Source of the DNA: Actinomyces viscosus
GTDB taxonomy: Bacteria > Actinomycetota > Actinomycetes > Actinomycetales > Actinomycetaceae
Reading direction: 5' to 3'
Assembly: GCF_900637975.1 (NCBI RefSeq)
Contig: NZ_LR134477.1
Coordinates: 1,736,001 to 1,800,000, forward strand
DNA length: 64,000 nucleotides
In this document: piece by piece, positions 28,392-39,159 of the stretch
Position numbering within the stretch: the first letter of the stretch is position 1
Layout: every line of letters begins with the position of its first letter
The notes under the pieces: generated by a model
What the model was told of the DNA's origin: nothing
Databases searched by the model: none
Seen by the model: the letters and a program-made list of their open reading frames with translations, nothing else
Translations under genes and position numbers: made by a program

Positions 28392-29504
28392 TCAGCGCTC
28401 GGCCTCGGAGACCTCGGGTCGCCAGCTCATGCCCTTGAAGGCCTTGGTGAAGAAGTCGACGACGATATCGGAGACCTTCACCAGCCCAACGGACAGGGCA
28501 AGGATGATGACGCACTCGGCGGCCAGCAGCATGTAACGCTGGATCGGGAAGAACCCGTAGACGTCGATTCGCTGAATCACCTGCCAGATCACCACGTGGT
28601 GGACGAGGAAGATCGGGTAGGAGTACTTCGCGATGAGGCTGACGAAGGCCCGCACTGGCTGGATCGCCACGTAACGGCCGACGACCACAAGGATGAGGAA
28701 GGCCGAGATTCCCACGATCGTGGTGCCCACGTCCTCGGGAATCTGCTCGGGGAGCATGGCGGAGACGGCCAGAACCGCCGCCGCCGGAATGATCGTGGCC
28801 CAGTGAACCCTGCGGACGTAGAGGACGAAGTAGCTGCCGAAGGCCAGCTCGGGGAGCCTGGTGGTGAGGACCATGGCCGAGGGGTAGCCCGGGAAGTAGC
28901 GCGGCATGATGACCACGGTCGCGACGTAGGCCGCCAGAATCACCACGCCGGTGATGACCGGGAAGCGGTCAATGCCCCACAGCAGCAGAGGGAAGACGAC
29001 GTAGTACAGGAGAATGAAGCCGAGGAACCACTCGCCCAGCAGGTACATCGTGGTGACGCCAAAGTTGGAGACCAGCCCGTCGATCCCCAGCAGCGTGAAG
29101 ATGAAGGACCTCGCCGGGGCGGCGTTGGGCGGCCGCCCGTTGTAGATGAGAACGTAATAGAGCGTCCCCAGAACCCAGGCGGTCCAGAACATCGGGTAGA
29201 TGTTGAGGAAGCGTTTCCAGTAGAAGCGCTTGAGGTTGATCGGCCGCCGGTAGGTGAGGGTCAGAGCCGCACCGGAAATGATGAGGAACAGGGAGACACC
29301 TAGGGCACCCACATAGATACCGAAGGGCTGGAAGGTCAGAACGTACCCACCCCCGTGATCACGGAGGTGGAAGTTGAAGTGAGTTAAGACGATGAGCAGC
29401 GTTGCCAACGCCCGGATGAGGTCCAGGTAGAAGATCCTGGGTCTCTTCCTCTTCCCGGGCGCGGCCGGCTGTGTGGCGGCCACCGGTGCTGCGGCCTCAG
29501 TCAT
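28392..29504 (-). CDS. Acyltransferase family 3 membrane protein
   Basis: This 370-residue protein has about ten hydrophobic segments. IFYLDLIRALATLLIVLTHF carries the conserved Arg and His of the first helix, followed by GVSLFLIISGAALTLTYRR and WKRFLNIYPMFW, typical of glycan O-acetyltransferases. Its ATG overlaps the rgpF stop by four bases (ATGA), so it is translationally coupled and probably modifies the rhamnan. It is a different subtype from the acyltransferase at 9.4-10.6 kb. The 170-base gap that follows, to the epimerase gene, shows no gene. Confidence 0.87.
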   Translation of the reverse strand: MTEAAAPVAATQPAAPGKRKRPRIFYLDLIRALATLLIVLTHFNFHLRDHGGGYVLTFQPFGIYVGALGVSLFLIISGAALTLTYRRPINLKRFYWKRFLNIYPMFWTAWVLGTLYYVLIYNGRPPNAAPARSFIFTLLGIDGLVSNFGVTTMYLLGEWFLGFILLYYVVFPLLLWGIDRFPVITGVVILAAYVATVVIMPRYFPGYPSAMVLTTRLPELAFGSYFVLYVRRVHWATIIPAAAVLAVSAMLPEQIPEDVGTTIVGISAFLILVVVGRYVAIQPVRAFVSLIAKYSYPIFLVHHVVIWQVIQRIDVYGFFPIQRYMLLAAECVIILALSVGLVKVSDIVVDFFTKAFKGMSWRPEVSEAER

Positions 29505-31411
29505 CTCACGATACCTCTAACCTTGCGGTACACGGTTTTCATCGGCCCTTTCAGCGGAGCCGGTACCCACGGACCCACCTTTCCCTTGACACCCTTGGCC
29601 TGCTCCTTGACGCTGTCCTTGATCCGTTGACGGGTGGTCCGCTGGTCCCGGATCATTCCCACCATCTCCATCTCCGTGCCCCTGCCCCAGTAGTCGCCGA
29701 TGGCGGAGGTCAGGTCGCGCACGTAGAAGGACAGGTTCGTCAGCTCGATGCTGGCGAAGGAGTCGGAGAAGAGCCAGCCGCAGTAGTAGCCGGATCCCTG
29801 GGCGACATATCCGTGGGCGCGCTCGATGGCGTGCATGATGGTGCCGTCGATGGGGCAGGGCTCGGGCGGGAACTCCTCCCACTGCCAGTCGTGGTCGAAC
29901 AGCGGCTTGAGGGCCTTGGGACGGAACCAGAACATGGACCCCAGCGGGGCGATGGGCTCCTTACCCGGGTCGAGGGGGACGTCGATCCCCAGCTCGTGCA
30001 GGAGTGCCTTGGTGCGGTCGAAGTTGGGCCCCCAGCCGAAGCTGTAGACCGGGAAGTAGTCGGCGTGGTTCGGCGCCGTGGGAGCCAGGAAGCCCAGGCG
30101 CGGCTCGGCGTCGAAGGTGGCGATGACGTTCTTGACGAAGTCGCGTGTGGGCAGCAGGTTCTCGAAGCACTTGTAGGCGAAGCCGTCGCCCACCGAGTAC
30201 GGGTAGAGCTGAGTGACCTTCTTGTCATGGGTGTAGCACACGACGTCGTAGTTCTGGACGACGTCCTTCCATGCCACGAGGAAGGGGGCGACGTCGCGTC
30301 CTCGGTTCTCCACGAGACGCACCTCGATGTTGTAGGGCAGCCCCTCGCAGACGGCCTTGACCTGCTCCACCTTCTCCGGGCTGGAGGTGCTCAGGAAGAT
30401 GTCAATGCCCTCGGGCATATTGCGGATGTACTTGAGCGTGGGCTCGACCAGCTCCATGTAGTACAGATGCGCGATGAGAGCGACCTTCTGCTTCCTGGGC
30501 TCGCGGACGACCGTCTGCGTGGGCAGGACGTAGGTGAGCTGGAGGTTCTTCACCACGTCCGCCATGTTCATCGAGCGCAGGGCGTTGTCCCAGATGAGAT
30601 TCGTGTCGTAGTCCGTGTGATCGCGCAGGTAGGCGTAGAGCTCGGCGCTGGACTCACCCACGGATTGGTTCAGAACGTCGTCGTAGGGACGGAAGAAGGA
30701 ACGGCGCTTGAAGATGGGGCAGCGCTTGTCCCTGATCATCTCGACCGGGGCGAAGAGAATCGGGCAGAAGGTGAAGCCCTCCAGATCCTCGGTGTTGACG
30801 TAGACGTCAGACTTGAAACCGAGACGTTCGAATCGTTGGGTGAAGGGCACCTCATGGAGGCCCACCGACTGCTCGTAGCCGTTGATCTCGGGCATCTCAT
30901 CCCAGTAGTCCTGGAAGGCCTTGGAGGTGACTAGGGAGCGGCGGTAGGCATGGAAGTGGGACTGGAGGTGGCGAGGCAGGTAGCCCTCAAGGGCGTAGCC
31001 GAAGGGGTCGAAGGCGACCTCGTGGAACCAGGTGATGCCCCAGAAGTCGATGTTTCGGCCGGCCATCTCGGTGAACATCTCCTCGAAGGGGTACACCGGT
31101 CCCATGATGGTGGCGTTGAACAGGACGATCTCATCGAACTCGGCGAGTCTCTTCCAGCCGTAGGAGCCCAGGGCCGTCTTGTAGGCCCAGACGTCCAGCC
31201 CCTTGTTCTCCCGCAGGATGATGTTGTCCGTGAAGACGCTCAGCTTGGCGTAGCTCTTGGCGGTCAGCTCGCCGTTGACGACGATGACCAACTCGGAGAG
31301 GTTCTTGACCATGTCGGCGAGCAGGGTCTCCACATAGGAGTCCACGATGCCCTGAGCATCGAAGAAGAAGAAGATCCCGAGTCGCTTCGGGTCCTCGCCA
31401 AGCGTTGCCAT
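29501..31411 (-). CDS. rgpF: Rhamnan synthesis F family protein
   Basis: This 636-residue cytoplasmic protein belongs to the RgpF family, transferases that build or side-modify rhamnose polysaccharides. The first half contains ILRENKGLDVWAYKTALGSYG (about residue 65), FDEIVLFNATIMGPVYP and LPRHLQSHFHAYRRSL. The second half contains VENRGRDVAPFLVAWKD (about 365) and VVCYTHDKKV (about 390), then GSMFWFRPKAL. Both halves look intact. The C-terminal 40 residues are basic. A ribosome site AAGGGA supports the ATG at 31411. It sits between a nucleotide-sugar enzyme gene and an acyltransferase gene in the exporter operon. Confidence 0.9.
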   Translation of the reverse strand: MATLGEDPKRLGIFFFFDAQGIVDSYVETLLADMVKNLSELVIVVNGELTAKSYAKLSVFTDNIILRENKGLDVWAYKTALGSYGWKRLAEFDEIVLFNATIMGPVYPFEEMFTEMAGRNIDFWGITWFHEVAFDPFGYALEGYLPRHLQSHFHAYRRSLVTSKAFQDYWDEMPEINGYEQSVGLHEVPFTQRFERLGFKSDVYVNTEDLEGFTFCPILFAPVEMIRDKRCPIFKRRSFFRPYDDVLNQSVGESSAELYAYLRDHTDYDTNLIWDNALRSMNMADVVKNLQLTYVLPTQTVVREPRKQKVALIAHLYYMELVEPTLKYIRNMPEGIDIFLSTSSPEKVEQVKAVCEGLPYNIEVRLVENRGRDVAPFLVAWKDVVQNYDVVCYTHDKKVTQLYPYSVGDGFAYKCFENLLPTRDFVKNVIATFDAEPRLGFLAPTAPNHADYFPVYSFGWGPNFDRTKALLHELGIDVPLDPGKEPIAPLGSMFWFRPKALKPLFDHDWQWEEFPPEPCPIDGTIMHAIERAHGYVAQGSGYYCGWLFSDSFASIELTNLSFYVRDLTSAIGDYWGRGTEMEMVGMIRDQRTTRQRIKDSVKEQAKGVKGKVGPWVPAPLKGPMKTVYRKVRGIVR

Positions 31412-31493
31412 GATGTCCCTTCTGGGCAGTGGTTCGGGCCGCTTAACGCGGCAGAAGAAAGAACGGAGGAATGATGCAGTCTCTCAGGGAGTG

Positions 31494-32336
31494 TCAGCTC
31501 GCGCTTGAGGCGAGGATACGGCGGATCTTCGTCGGATCCCCCCATACACCGGGCGAGTCGTAGGGCCGGTCCGGGAAGGCACCGTACTCCAGGGTGATAT
31601 CCAGGTTGTTCTCACGAATGTATGTCTCGACGCGCTCGGCCAGGGTCATGGGCTCGCCGGTGCAGGCGTTGATGATGCCATCGACCTCGGTCTGGTCGAC
31701 GATCGCGGCGATCTGCTCACCCAGGCCATCCACGGAGATGAAGTCGTAACGGTTCTTACCGGTGGTGAAGGGGAAGGTGGTACGCCCCTCCTCCGCGGCG
31801 GCCAGGAGCTTGGAGAAGATGGAGTTGCCGAACTTGTCGTCGCCGACGATGTAGTAGGCGCGGATCCACTGGGCCACGGCGTCGTGCGCCTGGGCGGACA
31901 GGAAGGTGGCCTCCCGCAGGGCGTTCTTGGCGATGCCGTAGAGGGAGGCGGGGTTGCAGGGGACGGTCTCGTCGATGGCGCCCTCCCAGTAGCCGACCTC
32001 GTGCATGGTGCCCATGACGGCGAGCTGGGGCAGTCCGCCGGCGTAGAGGTTCTCGATGAGGTGGAAGTGCTTGGCCAGGTCGTCCAGGTGCGCGTGGGAG
32101 GCGTGCTTGAAGCCGTCACGCCAGGCCAGGTGCAGGACGACGTCGGGGCGTCCCATCTGGTCGTAGATGTCGGCGTCGCCGGAGAAGAGGTCGAGAGCAA
32201 TTTTCTCCGCCCGGTCGTCGACGCCGTCGAGCCGCAGGTCGAGGGCCTTGACAGCCAGGTCCCGTTTCAGCAGCGCGGTGACGACGTGGCGGCCGATGTA
32301 GCCGCCGGCTCCAGTGACGAGAACTGTCTTTGCCAT
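31494..32336 (-). CDS. NAD(P)-dependent nucleotide-sugar reductase/epimerase, Tll-like candidate
   Basis: This 280-residue SDR has TVLVTGAGGYIGRHVVTALL for cofactor binding, the unusual DVVLHLAWRDGFKHASHAH loop, VMGTMHEVGYWEGAIDE, and the catalytic SLYGIAKNALREAT. The loop and the MGTMHEVGYWEG run resemble, from memory, the Tll-type dTDP-4-keto-L-rhamnose reductases that make dTDP-6-deoxy-L-talose. It could equally be another deoxysugar reductase. It stands between two rgpF-like genes, 68 and 82 bases away, so its product is presumably used by them. Confidence 0.7.
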   Translation of the reverse strand: MAKTVLVTGAGGYIGRHVVTALLKRDLAVKALDLRLDGVDDRAEKIALDLFSGDADIYDQMGRPDVVLHLAWRDGFKHASHAHLDDLAKHFHLIENLYAGGLPQLAVMGTMHEVGYWEGAIDETVPCNPASLYGIAKNALREATFLSAQAHDAVAQWIRAYYIVGDDKFGNSIFSKLLAAAEEGRTTFPFTTGKNRYDFISVDGLGEQIAAIVDQTEVDGIINACTGEPMTLAERVETYIRENNLDITLEYGAFPDRPYDSPGVWGDPTKIRRILASSAS

Positions 32337-32404
32337 GGCTCAGAATCCTAACAGGTGGGCACCGTGCGACGAGCCGGGGACGACGCGGACGGGCGGGAGG
32401 CTCG

Positions 32405-34453
32405 TCACGAGTCGGAGCCGGGCCGCAGGAACCACCGGTGACGCAGGTGCCCGTTGAGGGACCTTGCGGCGCCCTTGACGCCGTCGGCCACTCCTCTCCC
32501 CCCATCGGTGACGTAGCGATAGGCGGGCTTGAGGGCACCGGCCACCTCCGGGTGGCGCACGTCGACGTAGGAGCGCACTCGCGGCCCGAGACCGGCCTTG
32601 GGACCGAACCGGGCCTGGAGGAACCTCACCTGGTCATCGGTGTAGGCCGGCAGGTCAGCAGTGACGGCCCGCTGCTTGTAGGCCAGGGAGCCGTAGAGGC
32701 GTGCCGCCCAGGTGGGGGTGAGGACCTCGCGGGGGTGGAAGCCGCTGGACATGGCCGCGTAGACGGTCAGCCGCTCGAGCACCTCGGCGGCGCGGGCGCG
32801 TTGCAGGCGCTCCACCGCCTGCTCGGGACCGGCAGCGGCCTGCTCGGTCAGGCGCACGAGCTCCTTGGCCCCTTCACTCAGTGTGCGTAGCGCCTCGGGG
32901 CGGGCCAGGAGCATGGCGCCGACCGGCATCGCCGGGGCGACCGGGTCCAGGGCCGCCGTCAGACCGAGCCGGCGGGACAGTGCCTCGGCGGCGCCTGCCA
33001 GACCGTCCCACTGGGGGCCGCCGTGGGGCTGGCCGATGTGGCAGGCGGAGGGCATGACCACACCGAGGCTGGGGTGGCGCGTGAAGAGGTCGATGAGGCC
33101 GGCCACGTACCCCTGTGAGGAGAGCAGGCAGTCCAGGACCTGGCGACGGGCCACGTCTCCGGCCCGGTCCGCAGAGCCGGTCAGGGGCCCGGCGTTGATC
33201 GCGAGGACCAGGTCAACACCGTCAGCACTGCCGGTCTCATCGGCCCCGTCAGCTCCGGCGTCTTCTGCGCGCCCGGGATCCCACAGGTCTTCGCACTCGG
33301 TGAGGAAGGCGATGGTGCCGCGCGGGTCGAGGTCGCGGACCGCGCGGAAGATCACGCCGGACTCCCCGGGCTCTGCGTCATCAGCCTTCGCCCGACGGCC
33401 GGTGACGCGCTCCAGGTCGGCGGCATCCAGCGGTGCGGGAGAGGTGACCACCATTCGCCAGTGCGCCGGCAGACTCGCCAGGCGCTCCGGGAGGCGGTCC
33501 GCCTCGGCACGCTCGATCTCCTCTCTCCCGGCGGGAAGGTGGACGACGACGCAGCCCGAGAGCTCCGGCGTCGGCGGTTGCGCCTGGACGGGCTCGGTGA
33601 TGACCTCGGTGAGTCCGGCGTTGACGATGAGGTCGCGGGCGGTGGCGGTGTGGACGACGTCGGCCAGGATGAGGTCCTCGCTGTAGCCCTCCTGTGCGGC
33701 GGCGGTCAGCAGGTCCCCTCCGACGACGGCCTGCCGGTCCTGGTGGAGCGGGTCGTGGAAGAAGGCTCGGCGCTTGAGCAGGGGGCATCCGTCAGCCAGC
33801 AGCGCGTGGGCCTCCTCGATGGCCGGGTTGTCCGAGCCGTAGCGGTCCACGGGGAAGGCCACCTCGTAGGTGTGGCCGAGGCCGCTGAAGTAGTCGGTGA
33901 AGCGTGACTCGTGCCACTGGATGGAGTCGCGGTAGGAGGCGACCTGCGGCATCTGCTCCCAGTACTCCCGGAAGGCGGGGTCCGTCAGGAGCCTACGGCG
34001 CACCGCGATCCAGTGGGACTGGATGTGGCGGGGCAGCTCACGCCTGGCGAGGAAGGGGTGGGGACGCATGGTGTCATGCTCGGTCATGCCCCAGAAGGAG
34101 ATGTCGCGCCAGTCCTCGGCCCGGACGAGGACGTCCTCCCAGGGCCGCACGGGGGCGTAGTAGGTGTGGTTGGTCAGGATGATCTCGTCGAAGTCTGCGA
34201 GTCGGTCCCAGCCGAGGTGCTCCAGGCCCGCGCGATAGGCACCGACGTCGAGCCCCTCGTTGGGGCGCTCAAGAATCTCGTCGCAGGTGTCCTCCAGCCG
34301 GGCCCGGTCGGCGTCGCTGATGGGCGAGTTGGAGACCAGCAGGATGTGCTCCGCATGGGGGCGCAGGGAGGCCAGAGCACGGGGGACGTAGTCACGGACA
34401 CGGTTGTGAGGATCGAAGTGGAAGTAGATGATTCCGCGGTTTCCTCGGGTCAC
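32405..34453 (-). CDS. Rhamnan synthesis F-like protein with a degenerate C-terminal half
   Basis: This 682-residue protein has the RgpF N-terminal half: ERPNEGLDVGAYRAGLEHLG (about residue 62), FDEIILTNHTYYAPVRP and LPRHIQSHWIAVRRRL. The C-terminal half aligns in outline (PVGAMLLARPEAL matches GSMFWFRPKAL of the paralogue), but the RGRDV and THDKK motifs are missing, replaced by loosely conserved Ala/Asp-rich sequence. It may be a single-active-domain enzyme or a scaffold. The start is GTG with GGGAGG upstream. It is the first gene of the minus-strand run leading to wzm/wzt, so the main promoter should lie just upstream near 34454-34550. Confidence 0.82.
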   Translation of the reverse strand: MTRGNRGIIYFHFDPHNRVRDYVPRALASLRPHAEHILLVSNSPISDADRARLEDTCDEILERPNEGLDVGAYRAGLEHLGWDRLADFDEIILTNHTYYAPVRPWEDVLVRAEDWRDISFWGMTEHDTMRPHPFLARRELPRHIQSHWIAVRRRLLTDPAFREYWEQMPQVASYRDSIQWHESRFTDYFSGLGHTYEVAFPVDRYGSDNPAIEEAHALLADGCPLLKRRAFFHDPLHQDRQAVVGGDLLTAAAQEGYSEDLILADVVHTATARDLIVNAGLTEVITEPVQAQPPTPELSGCVVVHLPAGREEIERAEADRLPERLASLPAHWRMVVTSPAPLDAADLERVTGRRAKADDAEPGESGVIFRAVRDLDPRGTIAFLTECEDLWDPGRAEDAGADGADETGSADGVDLVLAINAGPLTGSADRAGDVARRQVLDCLLSSQGYVAGLIDLFTRHPSLGVVMPSACHIGQPHGGPQWDGLAGAAEALSRRLGLTAALDPVAPAMPVGAMLLARPEALRTLSEGAKELVRLTEQAAAGPEQAVERLQRARAAEVLERLTVYAAMSSGFHPREVLTPTWAARLYGSLAYKQRAVTADLPAYTDDQVRFLQARFGPKAGLGPRVRSYVDVRHPEVAGALKPAYRYVTDGGRGVADGVKGAARSLNGHLRHRWFLRPGSDS

Positions 34454-34548
34454 GTGGGTCCTCCCCCGGCTAAGCTGGTCAGAGCGAGCGAATCAGAACA
34501 GGTGAACGCTGGTGTTGTAGGTAAACGCCGGCGCTTCGGGCGAACACT

Positions 34549-34578
34549 GTTCTAGAGGCTGATGTTCTAGAGGCTGAT
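34549..34578. repeat. Two tandem copies of a 15-bp unit
   Basis: GTTCTAGAGGCTGAT occurs at 34549-34563 and again at 34564-34578 without a spacer. It lies in the 282-base gap between the autolysin terminator and the rgpF-like operon start, where the operon promoter should be. The repeat could be a paired regulator site or a slippage product. Confidence 0.45.
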
Positions 34579-34646
34579 CTGTGCGGCGGTCGCGGCGTCA
34601 GTCTCTCACGCCGGGCACCGTCGGCACCGATCCGGGTGAGCAGGAA

Positions 34647-34683
34647 GCGGGGTCGAACTCCCCATGAGAGAGCCCGACCCCGC
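34647..34683 (-). terminator. Terminator of the autolysin gene
   Basis: GCGGGGTCG (34647-34655) pairs perfectly with 34675-34683 around a 19-base loop that holds a further weak pairing. It lies 53 bases beyond the autolysin stop. Read on the minus strand the stem is followed by TTCCTG. Confidence 0.65.
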
Positions 34684-34735
34684 CGTGATCGGCGCCTGAG
34701 CAGATGGCTGCACCGACGCCGTCGGGACAGCGCGT

Positions 34736-37690
34736 CTACCCGAAGTACCGGTCGATCATGGCTGCCAGGTCGTTGCCGTAGTTGCGGGCGGTGGCCCAGC
34801 CGGTGCGCTGGGGGTTCTCCTGGATGCCCAGGTGCTCGACGTAGACGGCCGACCCCTTGCGCACATAGGTGAAGCGGGGGTCGACCAGTGAGCGGGAGAG
34901 CTTCTGGGGAGTGGCGCTCGCGTCGGCGTATGCCCTCAGGTGCTGCACCTGGGCTCGCAGCCCGATCTGGACGCTCGGGAAGGAGGCGCCCGCGGCGCCC
35001 CCACCGGTGGCTCCCAGCCCTCCGAAGTTGAACTGCTGGGCTGAGACGTCGCCTCCGGACTGGAGCCAGGCGGTCTCCTTCATCACCTGGGCAAAGAGGA
35101 GCTCAGGGCTGACGCCCTCGGCCACCGCCTCGTCATAGAGGGTGGTGAAGAAGCTCTGGGCCGTAGCGGCCCCGCCCTGGGACAGGGTGCCGGACGGGTA
35201 GGCGTGCCCCGAGCTGTTATAGGTGGAGACCATTGTGTCAATGACCTGCTGCCTGCTCGCTGTGGGCGATGCCAGGACCGGGTGCAGCCCCTCGTAGCCC
35301 TGCCAGGCGCCGCCAGCGGCGAAGGTGGACCAGCGGCCCTCGATCTTCACGCGGCCGGTGACCATGGCCCCGCCCTTGGAGGCGTCCAGGTAGTACCAGC
35401 TGCCGCCGTCGGCCACCCAGCCCGTGGCCATGGCGCCGTCGGACGTCAGGTAGTACCAGCTACCGCTATCGCTGACCCAGCCCGTGGCCATCGCGCCACC
35501 CTTGGAGGCGTCCAGGTAGTACCAGCTGCCGCCGTCGGCCACCCAGCCCGTGGCCATGGCGCCGTCGGACGTCAGGTAGTACCAGCTACCGCTATCGCTG
35601 ACCCAGCCCGTGGCCATGGCCCCGCCCTTGGAGGCGTCCAGGTAGTACCAGCTGCCGCCGTCGGCCACCCACCCGGTGGCCATGGCACCATCGGCCCCCA
35701 GGTAGTACCAGTGGTTGGAGTCGAACAGCCAGCCGGTGACCATGGCGCCGTCGGACGTCAGGTAGTACCAGTTGCCGCCGTCACTGACCCAGCCGGTGGC
35801 CATGGCCCCTCCCTTGGAGCCGTCCAGGTAGTACCAGCCGCCGGCGTCGCGAAGCCAGCCCGTGGCCATGGCCCCACCCTTGGAGGCGTCCAGGTAGTAC
35901 CAGCCGCCGCCGTCACTGACCCAGCCGGCGACCTTGGCACCGCCGGCCCCCAGGTAGTACCAGGAGCCGGACTCTGACTTCCAGGCGCTGGCACCGTTGA
36001 TCTGCTGCTGGGCGATGGTGCGGATCGTGCCGAGCTTGGAGTAGCCGACGTTTCCGGGACAGGTGGTGTAGCCGACGTCGCGGTGCCCCAGGATGCGGGG
36101 CATCGAGATGGTGGAGCCGGCCTGGTATCGCTCGGTGGTCCACACGTGCAGGCCCGCCCAGCCGTTGGCGTCCGTGACGCCGGCTCGCTTGAGGAACCAG
36201 CCGGCCATCTTGCCCACGGAGCTCAGCTGCGTGTCCGAGGGGCTGACGCTGCTGTAGTCACCCATCATGGACAGGCCCATGGTGCCGGTGTTGACGCCTC
36301 GGGCGTGCGCTCCGACGCTCATCCTGCCGGCGGGCGCCGTCGTGGAGCCGGAGCGCCCCTCGAAGACGGTGCCGTACTTGTCGATGAGGAAGTTGTATCC
36401 GATGTCGCCCCAGTCCAGGGTGACCGCGTGGTAGTAGTAGATGCCCCGCACGATGGAGGCGGACTGGCCGGCTGAGTAGCTGTTGGTTCCCGCGGTGTGG
36501 TGGACGACGACGTGGCCGGCGCTCGCGTAGTCGGGGTCCCAGCTCATGTAGGAGGGGTTGGCGCCCCACTCGCCTCGGGTGGTGACCGGTACCGGCAGGC
36601 CGTTGGCGGTCGTCGCTGCCGGCAGCACCGTCGCCTGGAGGTCCGCGGGCCTGATCAACGACGACGTCGCCGTCGCAGTCGCCGAGTGCGCCGGTTCGAC
36701 AGAGCCTCCCGGCACCCCGGACTGGCCCGGCTGGAGCGGTGAGGCGGCGTCGGCGTCCTCGATGACCGGGGTCGGTGCGGCCTCGGTGGTCTTGAGGTCT
36801 GCCGCGTCCAGGACCTCCTCCCCCTGGGGCTGGGAGGGCACGAGGGCCAGCTTCAGGCCTGCGGGCAGTGAGCCGCCGACGACGGAGGCCTGGATCGCGT
36901 CGGCCCCGCCGGTGACGAACTCGCCGGTGCCGGAGGTGGTGCGGTCGTCGCGTCCGGCGTCAGCCGCCTCATTGAGGTACCAGGGCGACCAGGTGCCGTT
37001 CTCGCGGACGCGCAGGTAGATGCGCACGCCCTCGGGCAGGTCGGCGCTGCCGGTCCAGGTGAATCCTGCGACGAGGAAGTGGTCGACCTCGAGCGGGTCG
37101 GTGAGGAGGGTGGCGTCGGCCTGCGGGTCGGTGGCGGCGGGCAGGATCGAGGGGGTTCGTCCTCCGGTCGCGCCCGCGGCCCGGGCGACGGCCTGGCGAA
37201 CGGTGCCTCCCGCGCCGGTCACTGGCTTCAAAAGCACTGAGGTGCCGGCGTCGCCGCTGGTGCTGCTGGCCCCGTCAGTCGACGGAGTCGACGTCTCAGT
37301 GCCCGCCGGTGAGTCATCGCCGCCCCCTGAGCTCGGGGAGGTCTGGGCGTCGTCGAGGCCCGACTGGGCGATCTCGGTGGCCTGCCCGCTGGAGGTGGTC
37401 AGGTCGAGGATCTGGACCGGGGTGGGGCCGTCGCTCTGCCCGACGGACTGCCCGGCGGAGTCCGCGCCGGAGGCACTGCCAGATCCTCCGGTCGAGCCAC
37501 CGGAGTCGGCGGCCTCGGGGGCGGCGGCGGCCGCGGGGACCAGGCTCGACAGGAGCAGCGGAGTCAGGGCAACCAGCCCGGTGACCCGGTAGGCGAGCAG
37601 GCGAGCACGGCAACCACTGCGGGTGCGACGACCACTGGGACGATGACCGCAGCGAGGGAGGATGCGGCCCAGAGCACGAGGGACTTTCAT
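34736..37690 (-). CDS. Secreted autolysin: PGRP-type amidase, choline-binding repeats, glucosaminidase
   Basis: This 984-residue secreted protein has two peptidoglycan hydrolase domains. A long basic n-region and hydrophobic core at about 34-57 form the signal peptide. Ser/Gly/Thr linker and a beta-rich domain fill about 60-370. An Amidase_2/PGRP domain runs about 375-550 (GEWGANPSYMSW, VVHHTAG, GHRDVGYTTCPG with zinc-binding His). About 572-790 holds ten WYYL repeats (GWVSDSGSWYYLTSDGAMAT type) plus one degenerate copy; their paired aromatics are those of choline-binding repeats. About 817-984 is a glucosaminidase domain (LLFAQVMKETAWLQSGG). It probably docks on phosphocholine made by the lic genes here and cuts septal wall. 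AGGA upstream supports the ATG. Confidence 0.93.
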   Translation of the reverse strand: MKVPRALGRILPRCGHRPSGRRTRSGCRARLLAYRVTGLVALTPLLLSSLVPAAAAAPEAADSGGSTGGSGSASGADSAGQSVGQSDGPTPVQILDLTTSSGQATEIAQSGLDDAQTSPSSGGGDDSPAGTETSTPSTDGASSTSGDAGTSVLLKPVTGAGGTVRQAVARAAGATGGRTPSILPAATDPQADATLLTDPLEVDHFLVAGFTWTGSADLPEGVRIYLRVRENGTWSPWYLNEAADAGRDDRTTSGTGEFVTGGADAIQASVVGGSLPAGLKLALVPSQPQGEEVLDAADLKTTEAAPTPVIEDADAASPLQPGQSGVPGGSVEPAHSATATATSSLIRPADLQATVLPAATTANGLPVPVTTRGEWGANPSYMSWDPDYASAGHVVVHHTAGTNSYSAGQSASIVRGIYYYHAVTLDWGDIGYNFLIDKYGTVFEGRSGSTTAPAGRMSVGAHARGVNTGTMGLSMMGDYSSVSPSDTQLSSVGKMAGWFLKRAGVTDANGWAGLHVWTTERYQAGSTISMPRILGHRDVGYTTCPGNVGYSKLGTIRTIAQQQINGASAWKSESGSWYYLGAGGAKVAGWVSDGGGWYYLDASKGGAMATGWLRDAGGWYYLDGSKGGAMATGWVSDGGNWYYLTSDGAMVTGWLFDSNHWYYLGADGAMATGWVADGGSWYYLDASKGGAMATGWVSDSGSWYYLTSDGAMATGWVADGGSWYYLDASKGGAMATGWVSDSGSWYYLTSDGAMATGWVADGGSWYYLDASKGGAMVTGRVKIEGRWSTFAAGGAWQGYEGLHPVLASPTASRQQVIDTMVSTYNSSGHAYPSGTLSQGGAATAQSFFTTLYDEAVAEGVSPELLFAQVMKETAWLQSGGDVSAQQFNFGGLGATGGGAAGASFPSVQIGLRAQVQHLRAYADASATPQKLSRSLVDPRFTYVRKGSAVYVEHLGIQENPQRTGWATARNYGNDLAAMIDRYFG
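35373..35617. repeat. 119-bp perfect direct repeat within the choline-binding region
   Basis: Bases 35373-35491 and 35499-35617 are identical, offset by 126 bp, which equals two 21-residue binding repeats. The rest of the repeat array (about 35340-35970) is more diverged. Such recent identity means the array expands and contracts by recombination, changing the number of choline-binding modules. Confidence 0.9.
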
Positions 37691-39135
<1,445 letters not shown>

Positions 39136-39159
39136 CCGAGCAGCGTCGCCTCCCGTGAC

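Noticed and set aside
34549..34578. Phage or element attachment site at the 15-bp tandem repeat
   Set aside because: No integrase, tRNA gene or second distant copy was seen; a local duplication is simpler.
35340..35970. CRISPR-like array
   Set aside because: The regular repeats are in frame within the autolysin gene and encode WYYL choline-binding modules; there are no unique spacers and no cas genes.
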